Below, piece by piece: positions 51,630 to 59,818 of a stretch of 64,000 nucleotides of DNA (the stretch's first letter is position 1; every line of letters starts with the position of its first letter). A model generated the notes under the pieces. The model was not told the DNA's origin. It did no database searches and saw nothing but the letters and a program-made list of their open reading frames with translations. Origin of the DNA: Hyphomonas sp. GTDB taxonomy: Bacteria; Pseudomonadota; Alphaproteobacteria; Caulobacterales; Hyphomonadaceae. The stretch lies in the NCBI GenBank assembly GCA_020638455.1, contig JACKIK010000003.1:124001-188000 (forward strand), read 5' to 3'. Position numbers and translations under genes: made by a program.

Positions 51630-52826
51630 TCAGCCCTTTGGGAAGTCCAGTATCGGGCGGTCGTTTCTTATAATGGTTTCAACATCGGCGAGACGGGCGA
51701 ACCGCGCAAGCTCCGCTTCCAGTTTCTCCGCCCGCGCAGGCGTCCAGCGGACGCCCGGCTCGACCCAGAGCTTGTCGACGGTCAGCGTGCCGGCAGCCCG
51801 GTCCGCCTTCGCCTCCAGCCGGCCGACGAACCGGTCGCCTTCCAGCAGCGGATAGACATAATAGCCCCAGGTCCGCTTTGCCGCCGGCACGAAGATCTCG
51901 ATCCGGTAGTCGAAACCGAAAAGGCGCTGCAGGCGGTTGCGGTCCCGGATCACCGGATCGAACGGGTTGAGAATGCGGAGGCGGGAGGTCGCCTCCTGCA
52001 GGCCGGCAAGATCCGCTTCGATATTTTCCGTGGCGAGCGCGTTGATCCAGCTCCCATCGGCGGTCTCGACCCGCGCCGGCACGAGGTCAGTTTGACGGGC
52101 GGTCCAGGCCTTCACCTCCCCAAGGTCCGTCGCGCCCCAGAAGCGGTAGATTTCCCCCTCGGAGGCAAAACCAAGCCGGGTCAGCGCGCCGGCGCAGAGC
52201 CAGTCGACCTGATCCTGCTCGCCAGGCTCGTCATCGCGATGATGCGCCGGGATCACCCGCTCGGTGAGGTCGTAGAATTTGGTGAAGTTCTCGCGATGCG
52301 ACGTCGAGAGTTCGCCCGCATACCACATATAGTCGAGTGCCAGCTTGTGCGGCGGGCGGCGCCACATCTCGCGCGGGCCTTCGATCTTCGTGTCGAACGC
52401 CTTGGTACTGAGGGGCCCCTCCTGCCGGATCCGTTCGACAATCGCCGTGCGGCCGTCTTCGTCCAGCATGCCGCGATGCCATTCCCAACCACGCACCTTT
52501 TCCTCCAGCCGGCGGAACTGGCGGGCCCAGTAGGGATAGAAGTCCATCGGAATGACAGACGCATCGTGTGTGAAGTGCTCGAACACGCCGCGATCCCGCC
52601 GCATCAGCCTGTCGAGCATGGGCTCGCGGTAGTTCTGGTTGCGCGACCAGATGATGTGATCATGCGCGCGTGACACGACGCGGATGGAGTCCAGCTGCAC
52701 GAAACCCAGGTCGCGGATGAGCTGCGGCAGATCGAGCTTTCCCGTCGGTGTGGTGGCAAGCCCCTGCCGGTTCAGCCATAGGCGCCGCGCATCGCGGTTA
52801 CGGATTTCGAGCGGTGCCCGTGTCAT
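51630..52826 (-). CDS. ycaQ: YcaQ family DNA glycosylase-type winged-helix protein
   Basis: The protein has 398 residues. It is of the HTH_42/YcaQ superfamily: RLWLNRQGLATTP, LGFVQLDSIRVVSRAHDHII (with the QxD motif of the YcaQ-like branch), VFEHFTHDASVIPMDFYPYW, and FGFDYRIEIFVPAAKRTWGY near the end. E. coli YcaQ removes alkylated bases from interstrand crosslinks. Its ATG overlaps the stop of ogt (ATGA), so the two are coupled. This is consistent with a DNA-alkylation repair operon. Confidence 0.9.
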   Translation of the reverse strand: MTRAPLEIRNRDARRLWLNRQGLATTPTGKLDLPQLIRDLGFVQLDSIRVVSRAHDHIIWSRNQNYREPMLDRLMRRDRGVFEHFTHDASVIPMDFYPYWARQFRRLEEKVRGWEWHRGMLDEDGRTAIVERIRQEGPLSTKAFDTKIEGPREMWRRPPHKLALDYMWYAGELSTSHRENFTKFYDLTERVIPAHHRDDEPGEQDQVDWLCAGALTRLGFASEGEIYRFWGATDLGEVKAWTARQTDLVPARVETADGSWINALATENIEADLAGLQEATSRLRILNPFDPVIRDRNRLQRLFGFDYRIEIFVPAAKRTWGYYVYPLLEGDRFVGRLEAKADRAAGTLTVDKLWVEPGVRWTPARAEKLEAELARFARLADVETIIRNDRPILDFPKG

Positions 52827-53368
52827 TCGAACAGCGCCATCTGTCCGCCATCGGGCCAGACGCCTTCGCGCGCCAGCAGGGCCTTCTTGGTGACCGTGCC
52901 GCCCGGTGCGGAGAAGCCGCCCAGCCAGCCATTGGCGCCGAGCACGCGATGGCACGGCACGATCAGCGGCCAGGAATTGCGCCCCATCGCCACGCCGATC
53001 GCACGCCCCGCGCCGGGCTCGCCCAGCGCGGTGGCAAGATCGCCATAAGTGACCGTCTCGCCCCAGGGCACCTGGCGCAGCGCCAGATAGGCCGCCTGCT
53101 CAAAGGCGGAGTGCCGACGCATGTCCAGTTCGACTTCATGAAAAACGGTAGGCTCTCCGACGAGGAAGGCCCGCAGCGCCGCGACCACTTCCGCGATCCC
53201 GGCGGGCACGTCCGTTTCGTCCACCAGCGCGGCGCCATGCCGGACCAGGCGCTTGCGCGCGGCCTCTTCACTCGCCTCGGGCAACTGCACGCCCGTCAGC
53301 CCGGCCTCGCTCCAGGCAAGGCCGCACTGGCCGATGGCCGTATCGAACAGACAGGCGGATTCGAACAT
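52823..53368 (-). CDS. ogt: Methylated-DNA-protein-cysteine methyltransferase
   Basis: The protein has 181 residues. The C-terminal domain contains the active-site IVPCHRVLGANG with the alkyl-acceptor Cys, VTYGDLATALGEPGAGRAIG and GRNSWPL. The N-terminal ribonuclease-like domain starts at MFESACLFDTAIG. It takes O6-alkyl groups from guanine in a suicide reaction. It lacks the Ada zinc domain. Its stop overlaps the start of ycaQ. A CRT of the DLH gene lies 40 bp upstream. Confidence 0.94.
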   Translation of the reverse strand: MFESACLFDTAIGQCGLAWSEAGLTGVQLPEASEEAARKRLVRHGAALVDETDVPAGIAEVVAALRAFLVGEPTVFHEVELDMRRHSAFEQAAYLALRQVPWGETVTYGDLATALGEPGAGRAIGVAMGRNSWPLIVPCHRVLGANGWLGGFSAPGGTVTKKALLAREGVWPDGGQMALFE

Positions 53369-53408
53369 AGGGGGAACATCCGTGAGTTCCCCGCAAGAGT
53401 CCAGCCCC

Positions 53409-54293
53409 TCAGGCGAGATGCTTGCCGAAGAATTCCAGCGTGCGACTCCAGGCAAGATTTGCCGCCTCGGCATTGTACCGGGGCGTCGTGTCGTTGTGGA
53501 AACCGTGGTTCACGCCTTCATAGATGTAGATCTCGTAGGGCTTGCCGGCCGCATCCAGCGCGGCCTTGTAGGCCGGCCAGCCGGCGTCGACCCGCTCGTC
53601 CAGCCCGGCGAGATGAATCTGCAACGGCACCTCAAGACTCGCTGCCTGCTCGGCTGTCGGCCAGCCGCCATAATACGGCACCGCGCAGGCGAGCCATGGC
53701 TGCTTCACGGCCATCAGGTTGGTCACGGCACCGCCAAAGCAGAAACCGACACAGCCGATCTTCCCATCGGTCGCCGGATGGCCACGCAGGAAATCGGCCG
53801 CCGCCATGAAGTCCGCCACCATCTCGCCCGTATCGCGCTGTGCCTGCATGGCGCGGCCATCGTCATCGTTGCCGGGATATCCGCCGAACGGATACAGCAT
53901 GTCCGGCGCGAAGGCGACGTAGCCGGCCTTCGCCACGCGCCGCGCGACATCCCGGACATAGGGATTGAGCCCACGGTTCTCGTGCACCACCACGACGCCG
54001 GGCAGGACGTCCGCGCCGGCAGGCCTGACGAAATAGCCTGCCATGGCGCCGGCCCCCTCCGGCGACTCATAGGTCAGCATCTCCGAAGCCAGGCTTTCTT
54101 CGCCCTCCAGGGTCTGCAGCGCCGAATAGTCGGGCATCATGCAGGCCGCCAGCGACGACACCGTCAGTCCGCCGACGGCATATCGGCCGAGCCCATCAAA
54201 GAAGCCCCGCCGCGAGATGTGGCCGTGACAGTACGCGTCATACAGGTCGAATGCGCCCTGCGGAATGTCTTTCGGATCTACGTCGCCCGCCAT
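53409..54293 (-). CDS. Dienelactone hydrolase family protein with a Tat-like signal
   Basis: The protein has 294 residues. An N-terminal SRRGFFDGLGRYAVGGLTVS is a twin-arginine signal, so it is probably exported folded. The alpha/beta-hydrolase shows VVVVHENRGLNPYVRDVARR, the nucleophile Cys in IGCVGFCFGGAVTN, and the His in GVNHGFHNDT. Dienelactone hydrolases act on lactones and esters of aromatic breakdown; exported members may process other esters. The ribosome-binding site AGGAGG (54299-54304) is inside a hairpin. It starts the DLH-ogt-ycaQ-fur run. Confidence 0.9.
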   Translation of the reverse strand: MAGDVDPKDIPQGAFDLYDAYCHGHISRRGFFDGLGRYAVGGLTVSSLAACMMPDYSALQTLEGEESLASEMLTYESPEGAGAMAGYFVRPAGADVLPGVVVVHENRGLNPYVRDVARRVAKAGYVAFAPDMLYPFGGYPGNDDDGRAMQAQRDTGEMVADFMAAADFLRGHPATDGKIGCVGFCFGGAVTNLMAVKQPWLACAVPYYGGWPTAEQAASLEVPLQIHLAGLDERVDAGWPAYKAALDAAGKPYEIYIYEGVNHGFHNDTTPRYNAEAANLAWSRTLEFFGKHLA

Positions 54294-54297
54294 GGCT

Positions 54298-54316
54298 GCC
54301 TCCTCTTGCCGGAGGC
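54298..54316 (-). promoter_or_regulatory. Hairpin sequestering the ribosome-binding site of the DLH gene
   Basis: In the minus-strand RNA GCCUCC pairs with GGAGGC (7-nt loop). The 3' arm contains most of AGGAGG, 5 nt before the AUG. Confidence 0.45.
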
Positions 54317-54478
54317 GAATGGTAGCGCACTTTCGCAGGAATGGGAGGGCTGGCTGCGCCGCTTATTGGTTCGCCTGCAGCAACTTGTTCGTCAGGCGCC
54401 GGTGGGGCTTGTGCAGGAAACCTGCGATCAGATCGCGAGAACGGGCCCCGGCGACAGCTAACCGGGCAGCGGCGTGCG

Positions 54479-54934
54479 TCAGATCCCAAGCTTGCGGGAC
54501 ATAAGGATCGCGTCGACCGGGATATCCCGCCCGGACGCGTAATAGCGCGGCCGCCTGCCATCTTCGCCGAATCCCTCGGCCGCATAGAGCGCGCGGGCGG
54601 CGGTGTTATCCTCGGCAACATCCAGCGTCACCCGGCTGACACCGCGCTCGCCAAGCCGCGCGATCAGAGCGCGGATGAGAGTCGCCGCGAGCCCCTTGCG
54701 GCGATGGTCCGGCGATGTCGCGACGGTCAGAATGTCTGCTTCACCCGCCACCGTCTGCGCCATAATGAATGCTTCGAGGCGTCCATCGATCTCGATGCCA
54801 AGCGACAGGATGGTCGGGTCGAGCAGCATGCCGCGGAAGGAAACGGCGCTCCATGGCTGGTCGAAACAGCGCATGTGAAGCCGGCCCATGCGTCCGGCAT
54901 CATCCGGACGGAGCACGAGGAGCGGCCAGGTCAT
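54479..54934 (-). CDS. rimI: Ribosomal-protein-alanine N-acetyltransferase (GNAT)
   Basis: The protein has 151 residues. The GNAT fold has the acetyl-CoA loop ILTVATSPDHRRKGLAATLI (motif RRKGLA), then VSRVTLDVAEDNTAARALYA and EGFGEDGRRPRYY. It follows tsaB with an ATGA overlap, the usual arrangement for tsaB-rimI. RimI acetylates the N-terminal alanine of S18; other GNAT functions cannot be excluded. Confidence 0.9.
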   Translation of the reverse strand: MTWPLLVLRPDDAGRMGRLHMRCFDQPWSAVSFRGMLLDPTILSLGIEIDGRLEAFIMAQTVAGEADILTVATSPDHRRKGLAATLIRALIARLGERGVSRVTLDVAEDNTAARALYAAEGFGEDGRRPRYYASGRDIPVDAILMSRKLGI

Positions 54935-55575
54935 GCCCTTGGTTCCGGCAGGGTCGCGTCCGGCTCGCGCGCATAGACGGGCGAGGGCGGATGCGTTGCG
55001 GGATTGAAGAGGCCGCCTTTCAGCGCCGCTGTAATCGCCGACGGCACCAGTGGACGCAGGTCCAAATTCGCTGCCGCCTCGCCCAGGGCGTCGGCATTGT
55101 CCATGAAGACCGGGGCATGGAAGCCCTCGAACATCGGAAGAAGCTGGTCCATCGTGACTTCCACGACCGGCGCGATGCCCTCGCCGCCGCTGACGCCCTG
55201 TACCCACCAGGTCTGGTCCGGCGGCCGCTTCTGGCCAGCAAGGCATCCCATCACCGTCGCCTCCATGCCGGCCGGGATTGCCGCTTCAAGGCTTGTCACG
55301 CCGACGCAATCCGCCCCCGTCACCAGCACCAGCCCGCGCGCATAGGCGACCCCGATGCGGATGCCCGTAAAACTGCCAGGGCCCGTGACGACGGCAATCC
55401 GGTCAAGATCAGCGAAAGTCACGCCCTGCTCGTCCAGCAGGCGCTGAACCAGCGCGGGCAGATGCTTGTCCTGGCCCCGCGCCATCACCTCGCGCGCATC
55501 GGCCAGAATCTCCCCGTCGCGCACAAGCGCGGCTTCCATCGCCGTGAATGCAGTATTGAGCCCGAGGACCAGCAT
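54931..55575 (-). CDS. tsaB: tRNA threonylcarbamoyladenosine biosynthesis protein TsaB
   Basis: The protein has 214 residues. The ASKHA ATPase N-domain is clear: MLVLGLNTAFTAMEAALVRD, ARGQDKHLPALVQRLLDEQG and RIAVVTGPGSFTGIRIGVAY. It acts with TsaD and TsaE in t6A formation on ANN-reading tRNAs. It is 9 bp after the nitroreductase and is coupled to rimI. Confidence 0.95.
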   Translation of the reverse strand: MLVLGLNTAFTAMEAALVRDGEILADAREVMARGQDKHLPALVQRLLDEQGVTFADLDRIAVVTGPGSFTGIRIGVAYARGLVLVTGADCVGVTSLEAAIPAGMEATVMGCLAGQKRPPDQTWWVQGVSGGEGIAPVVEVTMDQLLPMFEGFHAPVFMDNADALGEAAANLDLRPLVPSAITAALKGGLFNPATHPPSPVYAREPDATLPEPRA

Positions 55576-55584
55576 GTCATCCGC

Positions 55585-56184
55585 CTACAGAACGCGGCAG
55601 GCTTCCTCAAAGGAGAGGCGGGGCGACCGGTCGAAGATCGTCGTGCGGTCGCCATGGCCGATATTGCAGATGAAATTCGACCGCCAGTTCTTCATCTCGC
55701 CCTCCTGGCTGAGGAAGAACTCCTTGTCGACCGCTTCCTTCATAAAGCCTGACATGGGGCCACAATCGAGGCCGAGCGCGCGCGCCGCCAGCATCAGGTA
55801 GGCCCCCTGCAGCGTGCCGTTCCGGAAAGCGGTTTCCTCCTTGATGTGGTGAAACCAGTCCTTGGCGCCCGGATTGTGCGGGAACAGTTGCGGGATCTTC
55901 TCGTGGAACTCCATGTCGTAAGCGATGATGACCGTCCACGGAGCATTCTTCGTCTTTTCCCGGTTCTGTTCCATCATCAGGGGCAGGAGACGCTCTTTCG
56001 CCTCAGGCGATGACAGGAACAGGAAACGGGCCGGCGAATTGTTGGCGCTGGTCGGGCCGAGCTTGGCCAGGTCGTAGACGGCGCGGACCAGCACTTCCGG
56101 AACGGCCTCGTCGCGCCAGCCATTATAGGAGCGCGCATCGCGGAAGATAACGTCCAGCGCGTGGTCGTTCACGGGGTGGGCCAT
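55585..56184 (-). CDS. Nitroreductase family (RutE/HadB-like) oxidoreductase
   Basis: The protein has 199 residues. The flavin fold begins FRDARSYNGWRDEAVPEVLV and continues with LAKLGPTSANNSPARFLFLS and LMLAARALGLDCGPMSGFMK. This is the pattern of RutE (malonic semialdehyde reductase) and its relatives. Substrate undetermined. It precedes tsaB in the same operon-like run. Confidence 0.88.
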   Translation of the reverse strand: MAHPVNDHALDVIFRDARSYNGWRDEAVPEVLVRAVYDLAKLGPTSANNSPARFLFLSSPEAKERLLPLMMEQNREKTKNAPWTVIIAYDMEFHEKIPQLFPHNPGAKDWFHHIKEETAFRNGTLQGAYLMLAARALGLDCGPMSGFMKEAVDKEFFLSQEGEMKNWRSNFICNIGHGDRTTIFDRSPRLSFEEACRVL

Positions 56185-56278
56185 GATCAGGTCCTTCTGT
56201 CAGGTGGCACTAAAGCTGACCCTGACTACGCGGCCCGACGGCCGGGCTCAAGGCCCTGCGGCAGGATGCGGCGCTGCC

Positions 56279-56851
56279 TCAGCCGACCGCTTCAACCGCC
56301 GTGACTTCCGGCACATAGGTCTTCAACATGTGCTCGATCCCCTGCTTCAGCGTCATCGTGGATGATGGGCACCCGGCACAGGCACCACGCATGGTCAGGT
56401 GAACGATGCCGGTCTCCGGCTCGAATCTGTGGAAGGTGATGTCGCCGCCATCCTGCGCCACGGCCGGGCGCACGCGCGTCTCGATCAGCTCACGGATTTC
56501 CGCAACAATCTCGGCCGTCTCGCCCTCGTAGGTGACGTCGGCCTCGCCATCCAGACCCGCGCCCTCCTCGATGACCGGCAGACCGGCCATGTAATGGTCC
56601 ATGATCGCGGCCATCACCATCGGCTTTACATGCCGCCAGTCCTTGTCCCCGACCTTGCTGATCGACACGAAATCCCCGCCAAGGAACACGCGCTCGACAC
56701 CGTCGACCTGGAACAGCGCGCGGGCGAGCAGGCTGATCCGGGCGCTTTCGGCATCCGGGAAATCGAACGGTCCGCGCATGCCCGCCACTTCCTGACCGGG
56801 AAGGAACTTCACCGTATCCGGGTTCGGGGTGGGTTCGGTCTGGATGAACAT
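56279..56851 (-). CDS. NifU/NfuA-type Fe-S cluster scaffold
   Basis: The protein has 190 residues. The N-terminal Nfu_N domain (MFIQTEPTPNPDTVKFLPGQ, FQVDGVERVFLGGDFVSISK) is followed by the NifU C-terminal domain with the cluster-binding cysteines in MRGACAGCPSSTMTLKQGIE. It binds and transfers [4Fe-4S] clusters. The gene lies between the membrane protein and the nitroreductase, all on one strand. Confidence 0.93.
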   Translation of the reverse strand: MFIQTEPTPNPDTVKFLPGQEVAGMRGPFDFPDAESARISLLARALFQVDGVERVFLGGDFVSISKVGDKDWRHVKPMVMAAIMDHYMAGLPVIEEGAGLDGEADVTYEGETAEIVAEIRELIETRVRPAVAQDGGDITFHRFEPETGIVHLTMRGACAGCPSSTMTLKQGIEHMLKTYVPEVTAVEAVG

Positions 56852-56939
56852 GGGGATCGCCGCCTGACTGCTGATATTAGAATTCTTTCAAGTACCAGAA
56901 ATGGCGCCGGATGGCGGCCGGTTCAAGGGAAAAGGACGG

Positions 56940-57995
56940 CTACTGGACCAGCGCGGCGCCGGCATCCAGCTGGGCGACGTCTTCCTTGGCGGGTTCCGCC
57001 GGGGCTTCCAGCAGCGCCGCAAGGTCCTGCGAGGCCGTCTCGGCATCGTGCAGGAAGAAGCCGAGGGCGGCGAGGTGATTGGACATGAAGGCCCCGTCAC
57101 CCTTCTGGTTCGACACAACCAGCGGACGGATACGCGCGGCGCGCGTCCAGGCGGCCTCGGCCCGGTCCAGCGCGGCGCGCAGGCCGGCATCGCCTGCAAG
57201 GTCCGGGTCGCTGGATCTCGCGGCCAGCAGCATCTGCAACGCGATATGGGCGCGCGCCTTGGCGGCGTAGAACACCTGAATGTCCTTCTTGCTGGCGGGC
57301 CAGCCGGTCGGTTCCTGGTTGATCTGGGTGGACAGGTCGTCCTGATCGACTTCGGCCCAGCCGGAGAACAGGCGCAGCTCGGAGACCAGCATGGTCCGGG
57401 TATCCGGCAGCTTGACCAGCTTCCGCCCGGCCCGGTTGTCGAACCGGTTCAGCGCTTCGGCGGCCGCCGTCAGGCGCGGGCGCATATCTTCGCCAGGCAG
57501 GCCCTGCAGCAGGCGCGAGGCCGCTTCGAGGTCTTCATCCGGCTTGCCATCTGTTCCGGCGGCATTGGCGACGAGGCGCGTGAATTCGGCCAGGCCGTCG
57601 GCCGTCGCTTCCTGCCAGGCCGGCATGGCCGTCAACCTGGCCTGCGGGTGCCAGTTCGGCTTGTCCGCTGCCCAGCCACCGCCTTCCAGCTCGCGGGCAA
57701 TCTTGGTGATCGCCACACCGTCCGCGGCGTAGGCCCAGTTCTGGCCATTGGCAAAAGCAATGTCCGAATCGTCGATCCGGTGGGACAGGAAAATCGACAC
57801 AGGATAGGCACCGACGAGGCCAAGAAAGATCGTTAGCTTCAGCAGGAACATGATCCGGCGCCCGAGGCGCTGGAAGAACAGCATCACCGGACTCGGTTCG
57901 GCATGATCCAGTTCACGCAGCTCAGCTTCGGATAGCTCACTGGCTTCCGGCCCTTCTTCAAGGTACGCGGCATGAATCCGGCTGTCGAACGCCAT
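56940..57995 (-). CDS. Single-pass membrane protein, possibly DUF2333-like, downstream of a CtrA box
   Basis: The protein has 351 residues. An acidic cytosolic N-terminus (~45 residues) precedes one membrane helix (FLLKLTIFLGLVGAYPVSIF, about 50-70) and a large periplasmic part. The phrases ELEGGGWAADKPNWHPQARL, LNRFDNRAGRKL and KDIQVFYAAKARAHIALQML remind me of the DUF2333 family, although this is tentative. A perfect CtrA-type site is centred 80 bp upstream of the start. No function is known for such proteins; the site suggests cell-cycle control. Confidence 0.75.
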   Translation of the reverse strand: MAFDSRIHAAYLEEGPEASELSEAELRELDHAEPSPVMLFFQRLGRRIMFLLKLTIFLGLVGAYPVSIFLSHRIDDSDIAFANGQNWAYAADGVAITKIARELEGGGWAADKPNWHPQARLTAMPAWQEATADGLAEFTRLVANAAGTDGKPDEDLEAASRLLQGLPGEDMRPRLTAAAEALNRFDNRAGRKLVKLPDTRTMLVSELRLFSGWAEVDQDDLSTQINQEPTGWPASKKDIQVFYAAKARAHIALQMLLAARSSDPDLAGDAGLRAALDRAEAAWTRAARIRPLVVSNQKGDGAFMSNHLAALGFFLHDAETASQDLAALLEAPAEPAKEDVAQLDAGAALVQ

Positions 57996-58064
57996 ACTCT
58001 ACTGATCCCTGGGGGCCCTGCGCCGATGTGTTGCGATTAAAACACTATGCGGGAAATTGTGGCA

Positions 58065-58090
58065 TTTTAACAGCTGCTTAACTGTTAAAA
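58065..58090 (-). promoter_or_regulatory. CtrA-type box within a perfect 9-bp inverted repeat
   Basis: TTAA-CAGCTGC-TTAAC (58067-58082) is a perfect match to the CtrA consensus TTAA-N7-TTAAC on the plus strand. It is nested in TTTTAACAG (58065-58073) and CTGTTAAAA (58082-58090), an exact 9-bp inverted repeat with an 8-bp spacer. It lies 70 bp upstream of the membrane-protein ATG at 57995 (minus). The other flank is the 3' end of the copper chaperone gene, so the membrane protein is the most likely target. Confidence 0.6.
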
Positions 58091-58191
58091 CTCCGCAAGC
58101 CGCCTGCGTTTTACGCAAACCGTGGGCCAGACCGCCTGATTTCATTACGAAACGGACCGGCCCTCCCGTCAGGGAACGGACGGAAAAAACT

Positions 58192-58659
58192 TCAGTCGCC
58201 GAGGGCCTTCACGTCTGCCGTGGTGATGATCGTCTGCGAGGCACCATCCGAATCAAGGAATTCGAGGGCGATATCGACGGTGTCGCCGGGCTGCAGAGAC
58301 TCATTGAAGCCGAACAGCATGAGGTGGTTTCCGCCCCGCTTCAGGACGATCGGCGAGCCTTCAGACGCCGTGAACTTGTCCACCTGGCGCATCTGCATCA
58401 CCCCATCGGTCATGGACATGGTGTGGAGTTCAACCCGGTCGGCCGCATCGGTCGAGGCCCCGACCAGATCCACCGGCTCCCCCTGAACGGACACGGTCAG
58501 CCCTCCCGAGGCGACATCCCGGCCTTCCGGCGGCTTCACCACGAAGGCATCCGTCACTTCAATCACGCTCTTGCCGGCCGGCTCCGAAGGCGCCGGCGCG
58601 GGGCCGGAGCACGCAGCGAGGAGCAGGGCAGCAGCAGGCACGAGAATGCGGGTCAGCAT
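58192..58659 (-). CDS. PCuAC family copper chaperone lipoprotein
   Basis: The protein has 155 residues. The lipobox is LLLAAC. The cupredoxin-like body has the Cu(I) ligands in the family's H-x-M ... H-x-M pattern: RVELHTMSMTDGVMQMRQV and LKRGGNHLMLFGF. It delivers copper to cytochrome oxidase in relatives. No Sco or oxidase gene is adjacent. The ATG follows AAGGAAC by several nt. Confidence 0.9.
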   Translation of the reverse strand: MLTRILVPAAALLLAACSGPAPAPSEPAGKSVIEVTDAFVVKPPEGRDVASGGLTVSVQGEPVDLVGASTDAADRVELHTMSMTDGVMQMRQVDKFTASEGSPIVLKRGGNHLMLFGFNESLQPGDTVDIALEFLDSDGASQTIITTADVKALGD

Positions 58660-58741
58660 GGAGAATGTTCCTTTATCGATCGTCTGGCGGCATGCCAGCA
58701 CGGGATCCGGCGCCGATCAATGTGCCGGAATGGCACGCCGA

Positions 58742-59794
58742 TCAAGCCCGCCAGAAACCGACCAATTCACGGACTTCGTGCATGATCGGCGCCGCGATGG
58801 CATCGGCCCGCGCCGCGCCATCCGCCAGCACCCGGTCGATCTCTGCCGGGTCCGCCAGTATCTCGCGATAGCGAGCAGTGATTGGCGCGAGATGCGCCAC
58901 CATCGCGTCGGCCAGTGCCGGCTTGAACACGCCGAAGCCCTGCCCGCCATACTGCTTCAGCACCGCCTCGACGCTATCGCCGGTAATCGCGCTGTAGATG
59001 CCGACGAGGTTCTCCACTTCGGGCCGGCCTTCGAGGCCTTCAGTGTCCGACGGCATGTCGCCGAGAACATCGGTCTTCGCCTTCTTGATCTTCTTCGAGA
59101 TCAGGTCCGCATCGTCGACAAGATTGATGCGCGACAGGTCCGACGGGTCGGACTTGGACATCTTCTTGGTGCCATCCTTGAGGCTCATGATCCGCGCACC
59201 AGGGCCCTTGATCAGGGGTTCCGGCAACGGGAAGAAACCGGGCGCATCATAGTCGCGGTTGAACCGGTCTGCGATGTCGCGGCTGAGTTCAAGATGCTGC
59301 TTCTGATCTTCGCCCACCGGCACATGCGTCGCCTTGTAGGCCAGGATGTCTGCCGCCTGCAGAACCGGATAGGTGAACAGGCCCACAGAGGCGCGTTCAG
59401 CATCCTTGCCGGCCTTGTCCTTGAACTGGGTCATCCGCTCGACCCAGCCCATCCGGGCGACGCAATTGAAGATCCAGGCCAGTTCCACATGCGCGGGCAC
59501 GGCCGACTGGGCATAGACAATCGACTTTTTCGGATCGATGCCGGCAGCCAGGTACGCCGACGCAATCTGGCGCGTGTGCGAGGCGATCAGCGCCGGCCCG
59601 CCCCAGACATCCTGCGGCTGGGTGATCGCATGCAGGTCCACCACGCAATAGACGCAATCCCAGCCCTCTTCCTGCAGGTCGACGAACTTCTTGAGCGCGC
59701 CCAGATAGTTGCCGAGATGGAGGTTTCCTGTCGGCTGGATGCCGGAGAAGACCCGTTCGGGGCCGGAATAGGTGGCGTCTTGCGTATCAGTCAT
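58742..59794 (-). CDS. trpS: Tryptophanyl-tRNA synthetase
   Basis: The protein has 350 residues. Class I motifs are present: [19 protein letters not shown] (HIGH-like HLGN) and [14 protein letters not shown] (KMSKS). It charges tRNA-Trp. It is the third gene of the glnD-murJ-trpS run; the murJ stop is 24 bp upstream. Confidence 0.97.
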   Translation of the reverse strand: MTDTQDATYSGPERVFSGIQPTGNLHLGNYLGALKKFVDLQEEGWDCVYCVVDLHAITQPQDVWGGPALIASHTRQIASAYLAAGIDPKKSIVYAQSAVPAHVELAWIFNCVARMGWVERMTQFKDKAGKDAERASVGLFTYPVLQAADILAYKATHVPVGEDQKQHLELSRDIADRFNRDYDAPGFFPLPEPLIKGPGARIMSLKDGTKKMSKSDPSDLSRINLVDDADLISKKIKKAKTDVLGDMPSDTEGLEGRPEVENLVGIYSAITGDSVEAVLKQYGGQGFGVFKPALADAMVAHLAPITARYREILADPAEIDRVLADGAARADAIAAPIMHEVRELVGFWRA

Positions 59795-59818
59795 GGGCAG
59801 GGCGTGTAGCGGATTTGC

